Origin: Achromobacter sp. ASV32
Lineage (GTDB): Bacteria > Pseudomonadota > Gammaproteobacteria > Burkholderiales > Burkholderiaceae_B
Direction: 5' to 3'
NCBI RefSeq assembly: GCF_016428805.1
Contig: NZ_JAELTJ010000005.1
Span: forward strand, 1 to 64,000
Length of the DNA stretch: 64,000 nt
Positions 53,529-63,264 of the stretch are shown piece by piece. The stretch's first letter is position 1, and every line of letters begins with the position of its first letter. A model generated the notes under the pieces. The model was given only the letters and a program-made list of their open reading frames with translations, made no database searches and was not told where the DNA came from. A program made the translations under genes and the position numbers.

Positions 53529-55661
53529 ATGCCTAAGAGCGCTATAGACCCGATTGCGGCGGGCAGGGCGGTCTCCGCCGTCGTGAATGACACGGTTGGC
53601 GATGCCCCCGTTTCCGCCGTGCCCGGCGCGGGCCCGGCGGGTGCCGGGTATGTGGATTTCCCGGGCAGCCCGTTCCACTTGTATCAGCCGTATCCGCCCG
53701 CCGGCGACCAGCCCGCGGCGATCGAGGGGCTGATCCAGGGCGTGCAGGATGGCCTGATGTTCCAGACCCTGCTGGGGGTGACTGGATCGGGCAAGACCTA
53801 CACCATGGCCAACGTCATTGCCCAGCTCGGGCGGCCGGCGCTGGTACTGGCCCCCAATAAAACGCTGGCGGCGCAGTTGTACGCGGAAATGCGCGAGTTC
53901 TTCCCGAAGAACGCGATCGAGTATTTCGTTTCGTACTACGACTACTACCAGCCCGAAGCCTATGTGCCCACGCGCGACCTGTTCATTGAAAAGGATTCGT
54001 CCATCAATGAGCACATCGAGCAGATGCGCCTGTCGGCCACCAAGAGCCTGCTGGAACGGCGCGACACGATCATCGTGGGCACGGTGTCGTGCATCTACGG
54101 TATCGGCAATCCGGGCGACTATCACGCCATGGTGCTGATCCTGCGCGCCGGCGACCAGATTTCGCGGCGCGAGATCCTGGCGCGCCTGGTGGCCATGCAA
54201 TACACCCGCAATGACGCCGAATTCACACGCGGGGTATTCCGCGTACGCGGCGAAACGATCGACATCTTCCCGGCGGAAAGCGCCGAGCTGGCGTTGCGGC
54301 TGACCTTGTTCGACGACGAGATCGAAAGCCTGGAGCTGTTCGACCCGCTGACCGGCCGTATCCGCCAGAAGCTGCCGCGTTTCACGGTCTATCCGGGTTC
54401 GCACTATGTGACGCCGCGCGATACCGTGGTGCGCGCCATCGAGACCATCAAGGAAGAGCTGCGCGAGCGGGTCAAGCGTTTCGTCGACGATGGTCATCTG
54501 GTCGAGGCGCAGCGCCTGGAGCAGCGCACCCGCTTCGACCTGGAAATGCTGCAGGAGCTGGGGTTCTGCAAGGGCATCGAAAACTACTCGCGCCATCTGT
54601 CGGGGGCTGCGCCGGGCGATCCTCCTCCCACGCTGATCGACTATCTGCCGTCCGATGCGCTGATGTTCATCGACGAAAGCCACGTCACCATCGGCCAGCT
54701 CAGCGCCATGTACCGCGGCGACCGTTCGCGCAAGGAAACGCTGGTGCAGTACGGCTTCCGCCTGCCGTCGGCGCTGGATAACCGGCCGCTCAAACTGGAG
54801 GAATTCGAGGCGCGGATGCGTCAGTGCGTATTCGTGTCGGCCACGCCGGCAGCCTACGAAAAAGAGCACACCGACAACGTGGTCGAGCAGGTGGTGCGTC
54901 CGACCGGGCTGGTCGACCCGATCGTCGAAGTGCTGCCGGCCCGCACGCAGGTGGACGACCTGCTGGGCCAGATCAAGGTGCGCGTGGAGCAGGGCGAGCG
55001 GGTGCTGGTCACCACCCTGACCAAGCGGATGGCCGAGGACCTGACCGACTTCCTGGCCGAGCATGGGGTGCGGGTGCGTTACCTGCACTCGGATATCGAT
55101 ACGGTGGAACGGGTCGAGATCATCCGCGACCTGCGCCTGGGCACGTTCGACGTGCTGGTGGGGATCAACCTGCTGCGCGAAGGCCTGGATATTCCTGAGG
55201 TTTCCCTGGTCGCGATCCTGGATGCCGACAAGGAAGGCTTCCTGCGGTCCGAGCGCAGCCTGATCCAGACAATCGGACGGGCGGCGCGCAACCTGAACGG
55301 CCACGCCATCCTCTACGCCGACCGCATTACGGATTCGATGCAGCGCGCCATGGAAGAAACCAGCCGGCGCCGCACCAAGCAGCTGCAGTTCAACCTCGAT
55401 CATGGCATTACCGCGCGGGGGGTGCACAAGGCCGTGCGCGAACTGATCGACGGTATCGTGGCGCCGGTGCAGCACGACGCGCTGGAGGCGGCGGTGCCCC
55501 CGGAATTCCTGAAGGACGAAAAAGCCTTGGCTCGCGAATTCAAGCGCCTGGAAAAGCTCATGATGGACCACGCCCGCAACCTGGAGTTCGAGCAGGCGGC
55601 AGCCGCCCGCGATGCCCTGACGGCATTGAAGCAACGGGTGCTGCTGGACGGCGCTGTTTAA
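53529..55661 (+). CDS. uvrB: UvrABC excision nuclease subunit B
   Basis: A 710-residue UvrB. ATG 53529 is chosen; an upstream ATG at 53487 lies close to the divergent gene. Walker A is GVTGSGKT (about 83-90), the beta-hairpin [16 protein letters not shown], and the helicase motifs continue through [13 protein letters not shown]. The C-terminal UVR motif is [19 protein letters not shown]. There is a 45-residue N-terminal extension rich in Ala/Gly. No LexA box is visible before it. UvrB verifies damage handed over by UvrA and recruits UvrC. Confidence 0.97.
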   Translation: MPKSAIDPIAAGRAVSAVVNDTVGDAPVSAVPGAGPAGAGYVDFPGSPFHLYQPYPPAGDQPAAIEGLIQGVQDGLMFQTLLGVTGSGKTYTMANVIAQLGRPALVLAPNKTLAAQLYAEMREFFPKNAIEYFVSYYDYYQPEAYVPTRDLFIEKDSSINEHIEQMRLSATKSLLERRDTIIVGTVSCIYGIGNPGDYHAMVLILRAGDQISRREILARLVAMQYTRNDAEFTRGVFRVRGETIDIFPAESAELALRLTLFDDEIESLELFDPLTGRIRQKLPRFTVYPGSHYVTPRDTVVRAIETIKEELRERVKRFVDDGHLVEAQRLEQRTRFDLEMLQELGFCKGIENYSRHLSGAAPGDPPPTLIDYLPSDALMFIDESHVTIGQLSAMYRGDRSRKETLVQYGFRLPSALDNRPLKLEEFEARMRQCVFVSATPAAYEKEHTDNVVEQVVRPTGLVDPIVEVLPARTQVDDLLGQIKVRVEQGERVLVTTLTKRMAEDLTDFLAEHGVRVRYLHSDIDTVERVEIIRDLRLGTFDVLVGINLLREGLDIPEVSLVAILDADKEGFLRSERSLIQTIGRAARNLNGHAILYADRITDSMQRAMEETSRRRTKQLQFNLDHGITARGVHKAVRELIDGIVAPVQHDALEAAVPPEFLKDEKALAREFKRLEKLMMDHARNLEFEQAAAARDALTALKQRVLLDGAV

Positions 55662-55910
55662 GCGGCGCCAAGTATCTGAATGTGTCTGCACGCTGACAGA
55701 CTGCTGAATAGCGGTTGGAGGCGCGCCGTTGCAATTCTGCGTGCATTATTCGAGCAAAGGCCGCCCTGCAGATGTTTCAATGTGCCTTAAATTTAGTCCA
55801 TAACTATTTGATTTATAGGTAATATTTAAGTGTTTTGATTTGCACGTCATCCTGGGCGCGGGCACAAAAAAAGCTTGCCTTATCTCGGGTTTTCCCGCAC
55901 ACTTACTCCC

Positions 55911-56402
55911 ATGATGACCAAGGTACTTTTCGTTTGCATGGGCAATATCTGTCGCTCGCCGAGCGCAGAGGGCGTGTTTCGCCATTTGGTGAACGACGCG
56001 GGTTTGGGCGATGTCGTTCGCATCGACTCCGCGGGCACGCACGCGTTTCACATCGGCGAGGCGCCTGATGCCCGGGCGCAGGCCGCAGCGCGTAAGCGCG
56101 GCTACGAGATCACGCACTGCGAGGCGCGTCAGGTCACCGCGGAAGATTTCCGCGACTTTGATCTTATCCTCGCAATGGACTGGGACAACCTGTCTGCCAT
56201 GCAGCAGCAATGCCCCAAGGCGTACCAGCACAAGTTGATGCTGCTGATGCGCTTTGCCAACGAGTTCGAAGAAGCCACCGTGCCCGATCCGTATTACGGC
56301 GGCGCCGACGGCTTCGGCAAGGTTCTCGACTATCTCGAAGACGCCTGTCAGGGTGTGCTCGAATTGGTCCGTAAGCGCGCTACCCAGTACCAGGCGGCCT
56401 GA
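55911..56402 (+). CDS. Low-molecular-weight protein-tyrosine phosphatase
   Basis: A 163-residue LMW-PTP from ATG 55911 (or 55914). The catalytic P-loop is VCMGNICRSPSAEG with Cys9 and Arg15. The general acid Asp is in TVPDPYYGG. It may dephosphorylate tyrosine kinases of capsule or exopolysaccharide assembly, but none is nearby; it stands just before the isc operon. Confidence 0.93.
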   Translation: MMTKVLFVCMGNICRSPSAEGVFRHLVNDAGLGDVVRIDSAGTHAFHIGEAPDARAQAAARKRGYEITHCEARQVTAEDFRDFDLILAMDWDNLSAMQQQCPKAYQHKLMLLMRFANEFEEATVPDPYYGGADGFGKVLDYLEDACQGVLELVRKRATQYQAA

Positions 56403-56455
56403 TCCCCTGGTGTGTCAGGCCGCTTGAGGGCGGCCACAGGCAATTTGGTAGTGAA

Positions 56456-56483
56456 AAAAAACCGCGCAACTGCGCGGTTTTTT
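56456..56483. terminator. Terminator between phosphatase and iscR
   Basis: CCGCGC pairs with GCGCGG around AACT, flanked by long A and T runs (56454-56461 and 56478-56483), so it can act on both strands. Confidence 0.85.
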
Positions 56484-56521
56484 CTAGCCGGGAGCCATAC
56501 CAAATTAGTCGGGAATTTGCT

Positions 56522-56546
56522 ATACTTGAGCCAATTACTCGGGTAT
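56522..56546 (+). promoter_or_regulatory. IscR type-1 binding site before iscR
   Basis: The 25 bp beginning ATACTTGAGCC and ending ACTCGGGTAT match the type-1 IscR consensus in most informative positions. A second half-site, TAGTCGGGAAT, lies at 56507-56517. TATACT (56521-56526) overlaps the site and is the probable -10. [2Fe-2S]-IscR should repress the operon here when clusters are plentiful. Confidence 0.75.
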
Positions 56547-56595
56547 TGGCTGTCGGATTCGCCGGCTGCCATTGCCGAATCACAGGGAACCCACC

Positions 56596-57138
56596 ATGCG
56601 GCTAACTACCAAAGGGCGTTTCGCCGTGACTGCCATGATCGATCTGGCTATGCGGCAGCATAGCGGCCCGGTCACTCTTGCGGCCATCAGCCAGCGTCAG
56701 AATATTTCGCTTTCGTACCTGGAACAGTTGTTCGGGAAACTGCGGCGCCACGAACTCGTGGACAGCGTGCGCGGCCCGGGCGGCGGCTACTCGCTTGCCC
56801 GCCTGGCGCGCAATGTGACCGTGGCCGACATCATCTTCGCCGTCGACGAGCCGCTGGACGCGACCAGCTGCGGCGGTAAGCGGGACTGTACGAGTGGCAA
56901 CGATGGCAAGCCGGGCAAGTGCATGACGCACGAACTCTGGGCAACGTTGAATCGCAAGATGGTGGATTACCTGGATTCGGTGTCGCTGCAAGATCTGGTT
57001 GATCAGCAGCGTGTGCGCCAACTGCAGGAAGCCAACAATCAAGCGCAGGCGTGCGCGGTGCGCGTGAATCGGGTAGGGGGCGCCAATGCCGCCGCCAATT
57101 CCCCGACCACCACCGTCGCGGCCAATGCCACCGTATAA
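56596..57138 (+). CDS. iscR: Fe-S cluster assembly regulator IscR
   Basis: A 180-residue Rrf2-family regulator from ATG 56596. The winged-helix part is at 1-75 (LEQLFGKLRRHELVDSVRGP). Cluster ligands are Cys92, Cys98 and Cys109, with His112 in KCMTHELW; the Cys98-Cys109 loop is five residues longer than in E. coli. The C-terminal tail is Asn/Ala-rich. It begins the isc operon and regulates it through the site upstream. Confidence 0.96.
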   Translation: MRLTTKGRFAVTAMIDLAMRQHSGPVTLAAISQRQNISLSYLEQLFGKLRRHELVDSVRGPGGGYSLARLARNVTVADIIFAVDEPLDATSCGGKRDCTSGNDGKPGKCMTHELWATLNRKMVDYLDSVSLQDLVDQQRVRQLQEANNQAQACAVRVNRVGGANAAANSPTTTVAANATV

Positions 57139-57159
57139 GCAGCATCAGGAGTTGTAGAT

Positions 57160-58371
57160 ATGACCACCCGCCCGATTTATCTGGACTATTCGGCCACGAC
57201 ACCCGTCGACCCGCGCGTCGTCGACAAGATGGTGCCCTGGCTGTACGAGAATTTTGGCAACCCTGCCTCCCGCAGCCATGCCTTTGGCTGGGAATCCGAG
57301 GACGCCGTCGAGCGCGCCCGTGAAGAAGTCGCCAAACTGGTGAACGCCGATCCGCGCGAAATCGTCTGGACTTCCGGCGCCACCGAATCGGACAACCTGG
57401 CGATCAAGGGCGCTGCGAATTTCTACGCGGAACGCGGCAAACACATCATTACCGTCAAGACCGAGCACAAGGCCGTGCTGGACACCTGTCGCGAACTGGA
57501 GCGCCAGGGTTTTGAAGTGACCTATCTGAACGTCAAGGACAATGGCCTGATCGATCTGGACGTCTTCAAGGCGGCGCTGCGTCCCGACACCGTGCTGGTG
57601 TCGGTGATGATGGTGAACAACGAAATCGGCGTCATCCAGGACATCGAAACCCTGGGCGAGATCTGCCGCGAGAAGGGCATCATCTTCCATGTGGACGCCG
57701 CGCAGGCGACCGGCAAGGTCGAGATCGACCTGCAGAAGCTGAAGGTCGACCTGATGTCGTTCTCGGCTCACAAGACGTACGGCCCGAAGGGCATCGGCGC
57801 GCTGTATGTGCGTCGCAAGCCGCGCGTGCGCATCGAGGCGCAAATGCACGGCGGCGGCCATGAACGTGGTTTCCGTTCGGGCACGCTGGCCACGCACCAG
57901 ATCGTCGGCATGGGCGAAGCTTTCCGCCTGGCGCGCGAAGAAATGGGTACCGAAAACGAGCGCATCCGCATGCTGCGCGACCGCCTCTGGGCCGGCCTGT
58001 CGCAGATCGAAGAGGTCTACCTCAACGGCGACATGGATCAGCGCGTGCCGCACAATCTGAACGTCAGCTTCAACTATGTGGAAGGCGAGTCCCTGATCAT
58101 GGCGATCAAGGAACTGGCCGTGTCCAGCGGTTCGGCCTGCACCTCGGCCAGCCTGGAGCCGTCCTACGTGCTGCGTGCCCTGGGCCGCAACGACGAGCTG
58201 GCACACAGCTCGATCCGTTTCACGCTGGGCCGCTTCACGACCGAAAAGGAAGTGGACTACGCCATCGAATTGCTCAAGAGCCGGGTCGGCAAGCTGCGCG
58301 ATATGTCGCCGCTGTGGGAAATGGCCAAGGAAGGCATCGACCTGAATACCGTGCAGTGGGCTGCGCACTGA
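57160..58371 (+). CDS. iscS: Cysteine desulfurase IscS
   Basis: A 403-residue PLP enzyme. The PLP lysine is in [20 protein letters not shown]. The mobile Cys loop is [39 protein letters not shown] is the substrate and PLP area. It gives persulfide sulfur to IscU, and also to thiamine and tRNA thiolation partners. It follows iscR by 21 nt. Confidence 0.97.
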   Translation: MTTRPIYLDYSATTPVDPRVVDKMVPWLYENFGNPASRSHAFGWESEDAVERAREEVAKLVNADPREIVWTSGATESDNLAIKGAANFYAERGKHIITVKTEHKAVLDTCRELERQGFEVTYLNVKDNGLIDLDVFKAALRPDTVLVSVMMVNNEIGVIQDIETLGEICREKGIIFHVDAAQATGKVEIDLQKLKVDLMSFSAHKTYGPKGIGALYVRRKPRVRIEAQMHGGGHERGFRSGTLATHQIVGMGEAFRLAREEMGTENERIRMLRDRLWAGLSQIEEVYLNGDMDQRVPHNLNVSFNYVEGESLIMAIKELAVSSGSACTSASLEPSYVLRALGRNDELAHSSIRFTLGRFTTEKEVDYAIELLKSRVGKLRDMSPLWEMAKEGIDLNTVQWAAH

Positions 58372-58402
58372 GCGCCCGCCAAGAAATACGTGGAGAACTG
58401 AT

Positions 58403-58807
58403 ATGTCTTACAGCACCAAAGTCCTGGATCACTACGAAAACCCGCGCAACGTCGGTTCGTTCGACAAGTCGGACGACTCGGTGGGCACCGGCATGGTCGG
58501 CGCGCCCGCCTGTGGCGACGTCATGAAACTGCAGATCAAGGTCAACGAAGCCGGCGTCATCGAAGACGCACGCTTCAAGACCTACGGCTGTGGCTCGGCC
58601 ATCGCCTCGAGCTCGCTGGTGACCGAATGGGTCAAGGGCAAGACGCTGGACGAAGCGATGAACATCCGCAACACGCAGATTGCCGAAGAACTGGCCCTGC
58701 CGCCCGTGAAGGTGCATTGCTCGATTCTGGCCGAAGACGCGATCAAGGCCGCCGTGCAGAACTACAAGGAAAAGCATTCGGTCCCGGCCGAAGCTGTGGC
58801 GAACTGA
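58403..58807 (+). CDS. iscU: Fe-S scaffold protein IscU
   Basis: A 134-residue scaffold. The ligand residues Cys37 (GAPACGD), Asp39, Cys63 (YGCGSA), His105 and Cys106 (VHCSILAED) are all present. The HscA recognition sequence LPPVKVHC is intact. It receives sulfur from IscS and iron, builds a [2Fe-2S] cluster and hands it on via HscA/HscB. Confidence 0.97.
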   Translation: MSYSTKVLDHYENPRNVGSFDKSDDSVGTGMVGAPACGDVMKLQIKVNEAGVIEDARFKTYGCGSAIASSSLVTEWVKGKTLDEAMNIRNTQIAEELALPPVKVHCSILAEDAIKAAVQNYKEKHSVPAEAVAN

Positions 58808-58808
58808 C

Positions 58809-59132
58809 ATGTCCGTTACCCTGACCCAACAGGCTGCCACCCACATCGGCCGCTACTTGCAAAAGCGCGGAAAGGGTATTGGCTTGCGGCTCGGCGTTAG
58901 GACGACGGGCTGCTCCGGCATGGCCTACAAGCTGGAGTACGTGGACGACGTGGCGCCCGAAGACCAGGTGTTCGAGAGCTTCGGCGTGAAGGTCTTTGTC
59001 GATCCCAAGAGCCTGGCCTACCTGGATGGCACCGAGCTGGACTATGCCCGCGAAGGCCTGAACGAAGGCTTCAAGTTCCGCAACCCCAACGAAAAGGCGA
59101 CCTGCGGCTGCGGCGAGTCGTTCACGGTGTAA
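58809..59132 (+). CDS. iscA: A-type Fe-S carrier IscA
   Basis: A 107-residue A-type carrier, one base after iscU. The three ligand cysteines are Cys35 ([10 protein letters not shown]), Cys99 and Cys101 (TCGCGESF). It helps to transfer or mature [4Fe-4S] clusters. The length and fold match E. coli IscA throughout. Confidence 0.96.
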   Translation: MSVTLTQQAATHIGRYLQKRGKGIGLRLGVRTTGCSGMAYKLEYVDDVAPEDQVFESFGVKVFVDPKSLAYLDGTELDYAREGLNEGFKFRNPNEKATCGCGESFTV

Positions 59133-59135
59133 GTC

Positions 59136-59642
59136 TTGGCTGGAGACGACCACTTCAGCTTGTTTGGCTTGCCGGCACGCTTCGACCTGGACGCGCAAGC
59201 GCTGGAATCGGCATGGCGCGCCGTCGCCGCGCAGGTGCACCCGGATCGCTACGCCACGGCCAGCCCCGCGGAACGCCGCGTGGCCATGCAGTGGGCGGCG
59301 CGCGCCAACGAGGCCTATCGCCAGTTGCGTGATCCGTTGCTGCGGGCTCGCTACCTGTGCGAGCAGGCCGGCGTGGATTTGCAGACCGAGAGCAACACGT
59401 CCATGGACACGGCCTTCCTGATGCAGCAAATGACCTGGCACGAAATGCTGGACGACGCGCGTGAAGACGCCGCCGCCCTGGCGACGCTGCAGGCCGAGTT
59501 GCAGGAGGCGCGCGTGCAGATGCGCGCCACGCTGACGCGGTTGCTGGACGAACAGCGCGATTACGCCGCGGCGGGCCTCAAGGTGCGGGAGTGGATGTTC
59601 GTGGAGAAGCTGGCGCAAGAGCTGGCGCACGCCCACCCGTAG
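59136..59642 (+). CDS. hscB: Co-chaperone HscB
   Basis: A 168-residue J-protein starting at TTG 59136, 3 nt after iscA. The HPD motif is in AQVHPDRYAT, and the C-terminal helical part binds IscU. No ATG is available near the right position and the J-domain begins DDHFSLFGLPARFDLD, so TTG is well supported. It presents IscU to HscA. Confidence 0.93.
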   Translation: MAGDDHFSLFGLPARFDLDAQALESAWRAVAAQVHPDRYATASPAERRVAMQWAARANEAYRQLRDPLLRARYLCEQAGVDLQTESNTSMDTAFLMQQMTWHEMLDDAREDAAALATLQAELQEARVQMRATLTRLLDEQRDYAAAGLKVREWMFVEKLAQELAHAHP

Positions 59643-59714
59643 TTCGAGCGGCCCGAGACGGCCTGGCCACCGGGTGTCCAGGTTTTGCCGCCTACTGAGC
59701 AGAAAAATAGAATC

Positions 59715-61577
59715 ATGGCCTTATTGCAGATATCCGAGCCCGGTGAATCGCCCGCGCCGCACCAGCGCAAGCTGGCGGTGGGGATCGATTTGGGCACTAC
59801 CAATTCCCTGGTCGCCGCGGTGCGCAGCAGCGTTGCCGAGGTCCTGCCCGATGCGCAGGGCCATGTGCTGCTGCCTTCGGCGGTGCGCTATTACCCGGGG
59901 GGCCGGGTTACCACGGGCCGCGAGCCCCTGGCCCAGCAGGCCGAAGACCCGTTGAACACGGTGGTGTCGGTCAAGCGCTTCATGGGCCGGTCGCTGGAAG
60001 AGGCCCGCGCCACGCGCGCGCCTTACGAATTTGTCGATGCGCCCGGCATGGTGCGCATTCGCACCGCCCAGGGCGACTTGAGCCCGGTTGAAGTGTCGGC
60101 CCAGATCCTGGCCGTGCTGCGCCAACGCGCCGAAGATGTGTTGGGTGATGACCTGGTGGGCGCGGTGATTACGGTGCCCGCGTATTTCGATGACGCACAG
60201 CGCCAGGCGACCCGCGACGCGGCACGTCTGGCGGGCCTGAATGTGTTGCGCCTGCTGAATGAGCCCACCGCGGCAGCGATCGCTTATGGCCTGGATAACG
60301 CGGCCGAAGGCGTGTACGCGGTGTATGACCTGGGCGGCGGAACGTTCGATATCTCGATTCTGCGCCTGACGCAGGGCGTGTTCGAAGTGATTTCGACGGG
60401 CGGCGATACCGCGCTGGGCGGCGACGATTTCGATTCCTTGATCGTCGATCACGTGATGAAGGCGGTGGGTGCGGACGAACCGACGCACACCGACCGGCGC
60501 GGCCTGCTGATGGCGGCGCGCGCGGCGCGCGAGGCGTTGTCCGATGCGCAGGAAGCCCGCTTGCAATGGAACCTGGCCAGCGGCCAGGCGATCGATCACG
60601 TGCTGACCCGTAAGGAATTTGAAGCGTTGGCGCAGCCGCTGGTGCAACGCACGCTGGACTGCGCGCAACGCGCGCTGCGCGATGCCGAGCTTACGCCGGC
60701 ACAAGTGCGCGGCGTGGTGATGGTGGGCGGCGCGACGCGCATGCCGGTGGTGCGTGCGGCGGTGGGCGAGATGTTCGGCACGACGCCGTTGACCGATCTG
60801 GACCCGGATCAGGTGGTGGCGCTGGGCGCGGCCCTGCAGGCGAATCTGCTGGCAGGCAACCGCGCGCCGGGCGAGGACTGGCTGCTGCTGGACGTGATTC
60901 CGCTGTCGCTGGGCCTGGAGACCATGGGGGGGCTGGTCGAGCGCGTGATTCCCCGCAACAGCACCATTCCGGTGGCGCGGGCGCAGGAATTCACGACGTT
61001 CAAGGATGGCCAGACGGCCATGAGCATCCATGTGCTGCAGGGCGAACGTGACCTGGTGTCGGATTGCCGGTCGCTGGCTCGCTTCGAGCTGCGCGGCATT
61101 CCGCCGATGGTGGCTGGCGCCGCGCGCATCCGGGTGACCTTCCAGGTGGATGCGGACGGTCTGCTCAGCGTTACGGCGCGCGAACAGAGCAAGGGTGTCG
61201 AGGCCGCGGTGACGGTCAAGCCGTCTTACGGCCTGACGGACGACGAGGTCGCGAAAATGCTGGCCGACAGCGTGGCGCAGGCTGATACCGATGCCCGCGC
61301 CCGTATGCTGCGCGAGCAACAGGTCGATGCGCGCCAATTGGTGGAGTCGGTGCAGGCAGCGCTGGCGGCCGATGGCGACCTGCTCGATGCCGACGAGCGC
61401 AAGCGGGTGGACGAGTGCCTGCAAGGCGCGATTGCGGCGCAGGACGCTCAGGACGTGGACACGGTGAAGGCCGCGACCGAGGCCCTGGCGGCCGCGACCG
61501 ATGATTTTGCCGCCCGCCGCATGGACCGCAGCATCCGCGCCGCGCTGGCCGGCCGCAAACTTGACGAAATTGCCTGA
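59715..61577 (+). CDS. hscA: Fe-S chaperone HscA
   Basis: A 620-residue Hsp70 relative from ATG 59715. ATPase motifs: [63 protein letters not shown]. The peptide domain and helical lid follow (to the end, [13 protein letters not shown]). With HscB it drives cluster release from IscU. An upstream TTG at 59685 would add ten residues and is less likely. Confidence 0.97.
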   Translation: MALLQISEPGESPAPHQRKLAVGIDLGTTNSLVAAVRSSVAEVLPDAQGHVLLPSAVRYYPGGRVTTGREPLAQQAEDPLNTVVSVKRFMGRSLEEARATRAPYEFVDAPGMVRIRTAQGDLSPVEVSAQILAVLRQRAEDVLGDDLVGAVITVPAYFDDAQRQATRDAARLAGLNVLRLLNEPTAAAIAYGLDNAAEGVYAVYDLGGGTFDISILRLTQGVFEVISTGGDTALGGDDFDSLIVDHVMKAVGADEPTHTDRRGLLMAARAAREALSDAQEARLQWNLASGQAIDHVLTRKEFEALAQPLVQRTLDCAQRALRDAELTPAQVRGVVMVGGATRMPVVRAAVGEMFGTTPLTDLDPDQVVALGAALQANLLAGNRAPGEDWLLLDVIPLSLGLETMGGLVERVIPRNSTIPVARAQEFTTFKDGQTAMSIHVLQGERDLVSDCRSLARFELRGIPPMVAGAARIRVTFQVDADGLLSVTAREQSKGVEAAVTVKPSYGLTDDEVAKMLADSVAQADTDARARMLREQQVDARQLVESVQAALAADGDLLDADERKRVDECLQGAIAAQDAQDVDTVKAATEALAAATDDFAARRMDRSIRAALAGRKLDEIA

Positions 61578-61586
61578 TAAAAAGCT

Positions 61587-61928
61587 ATGCCGAAACTGAC
61601 TGTACTGCCTCATCCCGATTACTGCCCCGAAGGCGCCGTGATCGAAGACGCGCCCAAGGGCGTGTCGATCTGCCGCGTGCTGCTGGACAACCACATCGAC
61701 ATCGAGCATGCCTGCGAACTGTCGTGCGCCTGCACGACCTGTCACGTGGTGGTCAAGCAGGGGTATGCATCGCTGGAAGACGCGACCGATGACGAAGAGG
61801 ATCTGCTGGACAAGGCCTGGGGGCTGACGCCGACGTCGCGTCTGTCGTGCCAGGCCTTGGTGACGGATGCCGACCTGACGGTCGAGATTCCCAAGTACAC
61901 CATCAACCACGCGAAAGAGGGCCATTGA
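61587..61928 (+). CDS. fdx: Isc-type [2Fe-2S] ferredoxin
   Basis: A 113-residue adrenodoxin-like ferredoxin. The four cluster cysteines lie in ACELSCACTTCHVVV and SRLSCQALV. It supplies electrons for cluster building. It follows hscA by 9 nt and its stop overlaps the iscX start. Confidence 0.96.
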   Translation: MPKLTVLPHPDYCPEGAVIEDAPKGVSICRVLLDNHIDIEHACELSCACTTCHVVVKQGYASLEDATDDEEDLLDKAWGLTPTSRLSCQALVTDADLTVEIPKYTINHAKEGH

Positions 61929-62122
61929 TGAAGTGGACCGATACTTACCAGATCGCTGAAGCGCTGGTGGACGCCCATCCGGACGTCGATCCCAAGACGC
62001 TGCGCTTTACCCAACTGCGCGAATGGGTGCTGGCCTTGCCCGGCTTCAGCGATGATCCCGACCGTAGCGGCGAGAAGATCCTGGAGGCCATTCAGATGGC
62101 CTGGATCGACGAAGCGGACTGA
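61928..62122 (+). CDS. iscX: IscX (YfhJ) iron-sulfur accessory protein
   Basis: A 64-residue acidic protein (MKWTDTYQIAEALVDAHPDV, LREWVLALPGFSDDP, EAIQMAWIDEAD). It closes the isc operon; its ATG overlaps the fdx stop by one base. IscX binds IscS and is thought to tune desulfurase activity with iron level. Confidence 0.95.
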   Translation: MKWTDTYQIAEALVDAHPDVDPKTLRFTQLREWVLALPGFSDDPDRSGEKILEAIQMAWIDEAD

Positions 62123-62134
62123 ACCGCCTGGCAG

Positions 62135-62158
62135 ACGCTCCCCCCGGGGAGCGTTTTT
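62135..62158 (+). terminator. Terminator of the isc operon
   Basis: ACGCTCCCC (62135-62143) pairs with GGGGAGCGT (62146-62154), followed by TTTT. Confidence 0.85.
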
Positions 62159-62224
62159 GCATTGGCGCGCCGGCAGCGGGGTATCATCAAGGCTCTCTTT
62201 TGTTCTTACCGCCCGAGTCTACCG

Positions 62225-63115
62225 ATGCCCGCTGCCCCCCTGCGCTTTGGCCTGGCCGCCAACCGACTGCACCATGAAACGCCCGATGCCGCCTTGTTCA
62301 CGTGGCTGCGGGCCTGTTCGTCCACCATTCGCGAACTGGGGGTGCAACTGCACACCGTGGGCCGCACGCATGACGCGATCGTCCGCGAAGGCATGTTGCA
62401 GGGCTACAGCGGCCTGATCCGCTATCCCTATGGCCGCGAGGGCGGGCTGATGAAGCTGGTGGCGCGCGTGACCGAGGGCCGTGATGGGCAGGCGCCGTTC
62501 GATGGCGCGATCTACCTGATCGATCCGGTCGATCCCTCGTCGATCTTTCCCGAGGCGCTGGCGCTCAAGCGCCAGTGCATCACGCATGGCCGGCCGTTCA
62601 TTTCGACGCTGGCCGGGGCCATCGAGTGGATGGAGGTCGAGCGCATCCACGCGGGGCTGGCGCCCGACGTGTCGGCATCGCGCTTGTTCAACTACACCGG
62701 GCAGACCTTGGCGCTGATCGCCCACGATGCGCTCAAGGACGAGATGGTGGCGTTTGCCAGCGAGCACTTCGACGTGCTGTCGCAGTTTGCGCGGCGCGTG
62801 GCGACCGGCACGACCGGTGGCCGCTTGAACGATCTGGCGTGGTCGCGGGGCTGGCCCAAGGATACGCCGTGGGTGCATCGCTACCTGAGCGGGCCGCTGG
62901 GCGGCGATGCCCAGATCGCCGAATTGGTGCTGGAACATCAGTGCCAACGCGTGATTTTCTTCGAGGATCCGCATGTGGCGCGCCAGCACGAGGCCGATAT
63001 TCAACTGCTGGAGCGGGCGGTGCGGGTCGTGACCGAGTCCGCGACCTGCGCGACCTCGCCGTCGGTGGCGCGGCGCTGGGCGCAAGCCGTGCAATTGCGC
63101 GCCACACGGGCTTAG
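62225..63115 (+). CDS. Methylglyoxal synthase-like protein with duplicated domain
   Basis: A 296-residue protein, twice the length of E. coli MgsA (152). The C-terminal half is a clear methylglyoxal synthase domain: LALIAHDALKDEMVAF, RRVATGTTGGRLN, YLSGPLGGDAQIAELV and IFFEDPH. The N-terminal half looks like a second, diverged copy: GGLMKLVARV, DGAIYLIDPVDPSSIFPEAL, and a C-terminal helix FISTLAGAIEWM, without the catalytic motifs. The enzyme turns DHAP into methylglyoxal. The extra half may be structural or regulatory. Confidence 0.8.
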   Translation: MPAAPLRFGLAANRLHHETPDAALFTWLRACSSTIRELGVQLHTVGRTHDAIVREGMLQGYSGLIRYPYGREGGLMKLVARVTEGRDGQAPFDGAIYLIDPVDPSSIFPEALALKRQCITHGRPFISTLAGAIEWMEVERIHAGLAPDVSASRLFNYTGQTLALIAHDALKDEMVAFASEHFDVLSQFARRVATGTTGGRLNDLAWSRGWPKDTPWVHRYLSGPLGGDAQIAELVLEHQCQRVIFFEDPHVARQHEADIQLLERAVRVVTESATCATSPSVARRWAQAVQLRATRA

Positions 63116-63188
63116 CACAGCAGGGCGGGCGGCGCGAGCGCCGCCCCGTTGCCGGGTCGGGAATGTGTGGTTTCTTGGCAAAATAAAA

Positions 63189-63207
63189 GGTAACAATAAC
63201 CATTCTC
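63189..63207 (+). promoter_or_regulatory. Fur box before the siderophore receptor
   Basis: GGTAACAATAACCATTCTC matches the 19-bp Fur consensus at 14 of 19 positions, about 60 nt before the receptor gene. It predicts iron repression. Confidence 0.75.
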
Positions 63208-63264
63208 GAAAAGAGAGACATTAACATTTGACTTTCAAAAGCCATACAAAAGGGAGTCATGTTG

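Noticed and set aside
55746-56231. 161-residue minus-strand frame opposite the phosphatase gene
   Set aside because: It overlaps a well-supported LMW-PTP on the other strand and its translation shows no known motif.
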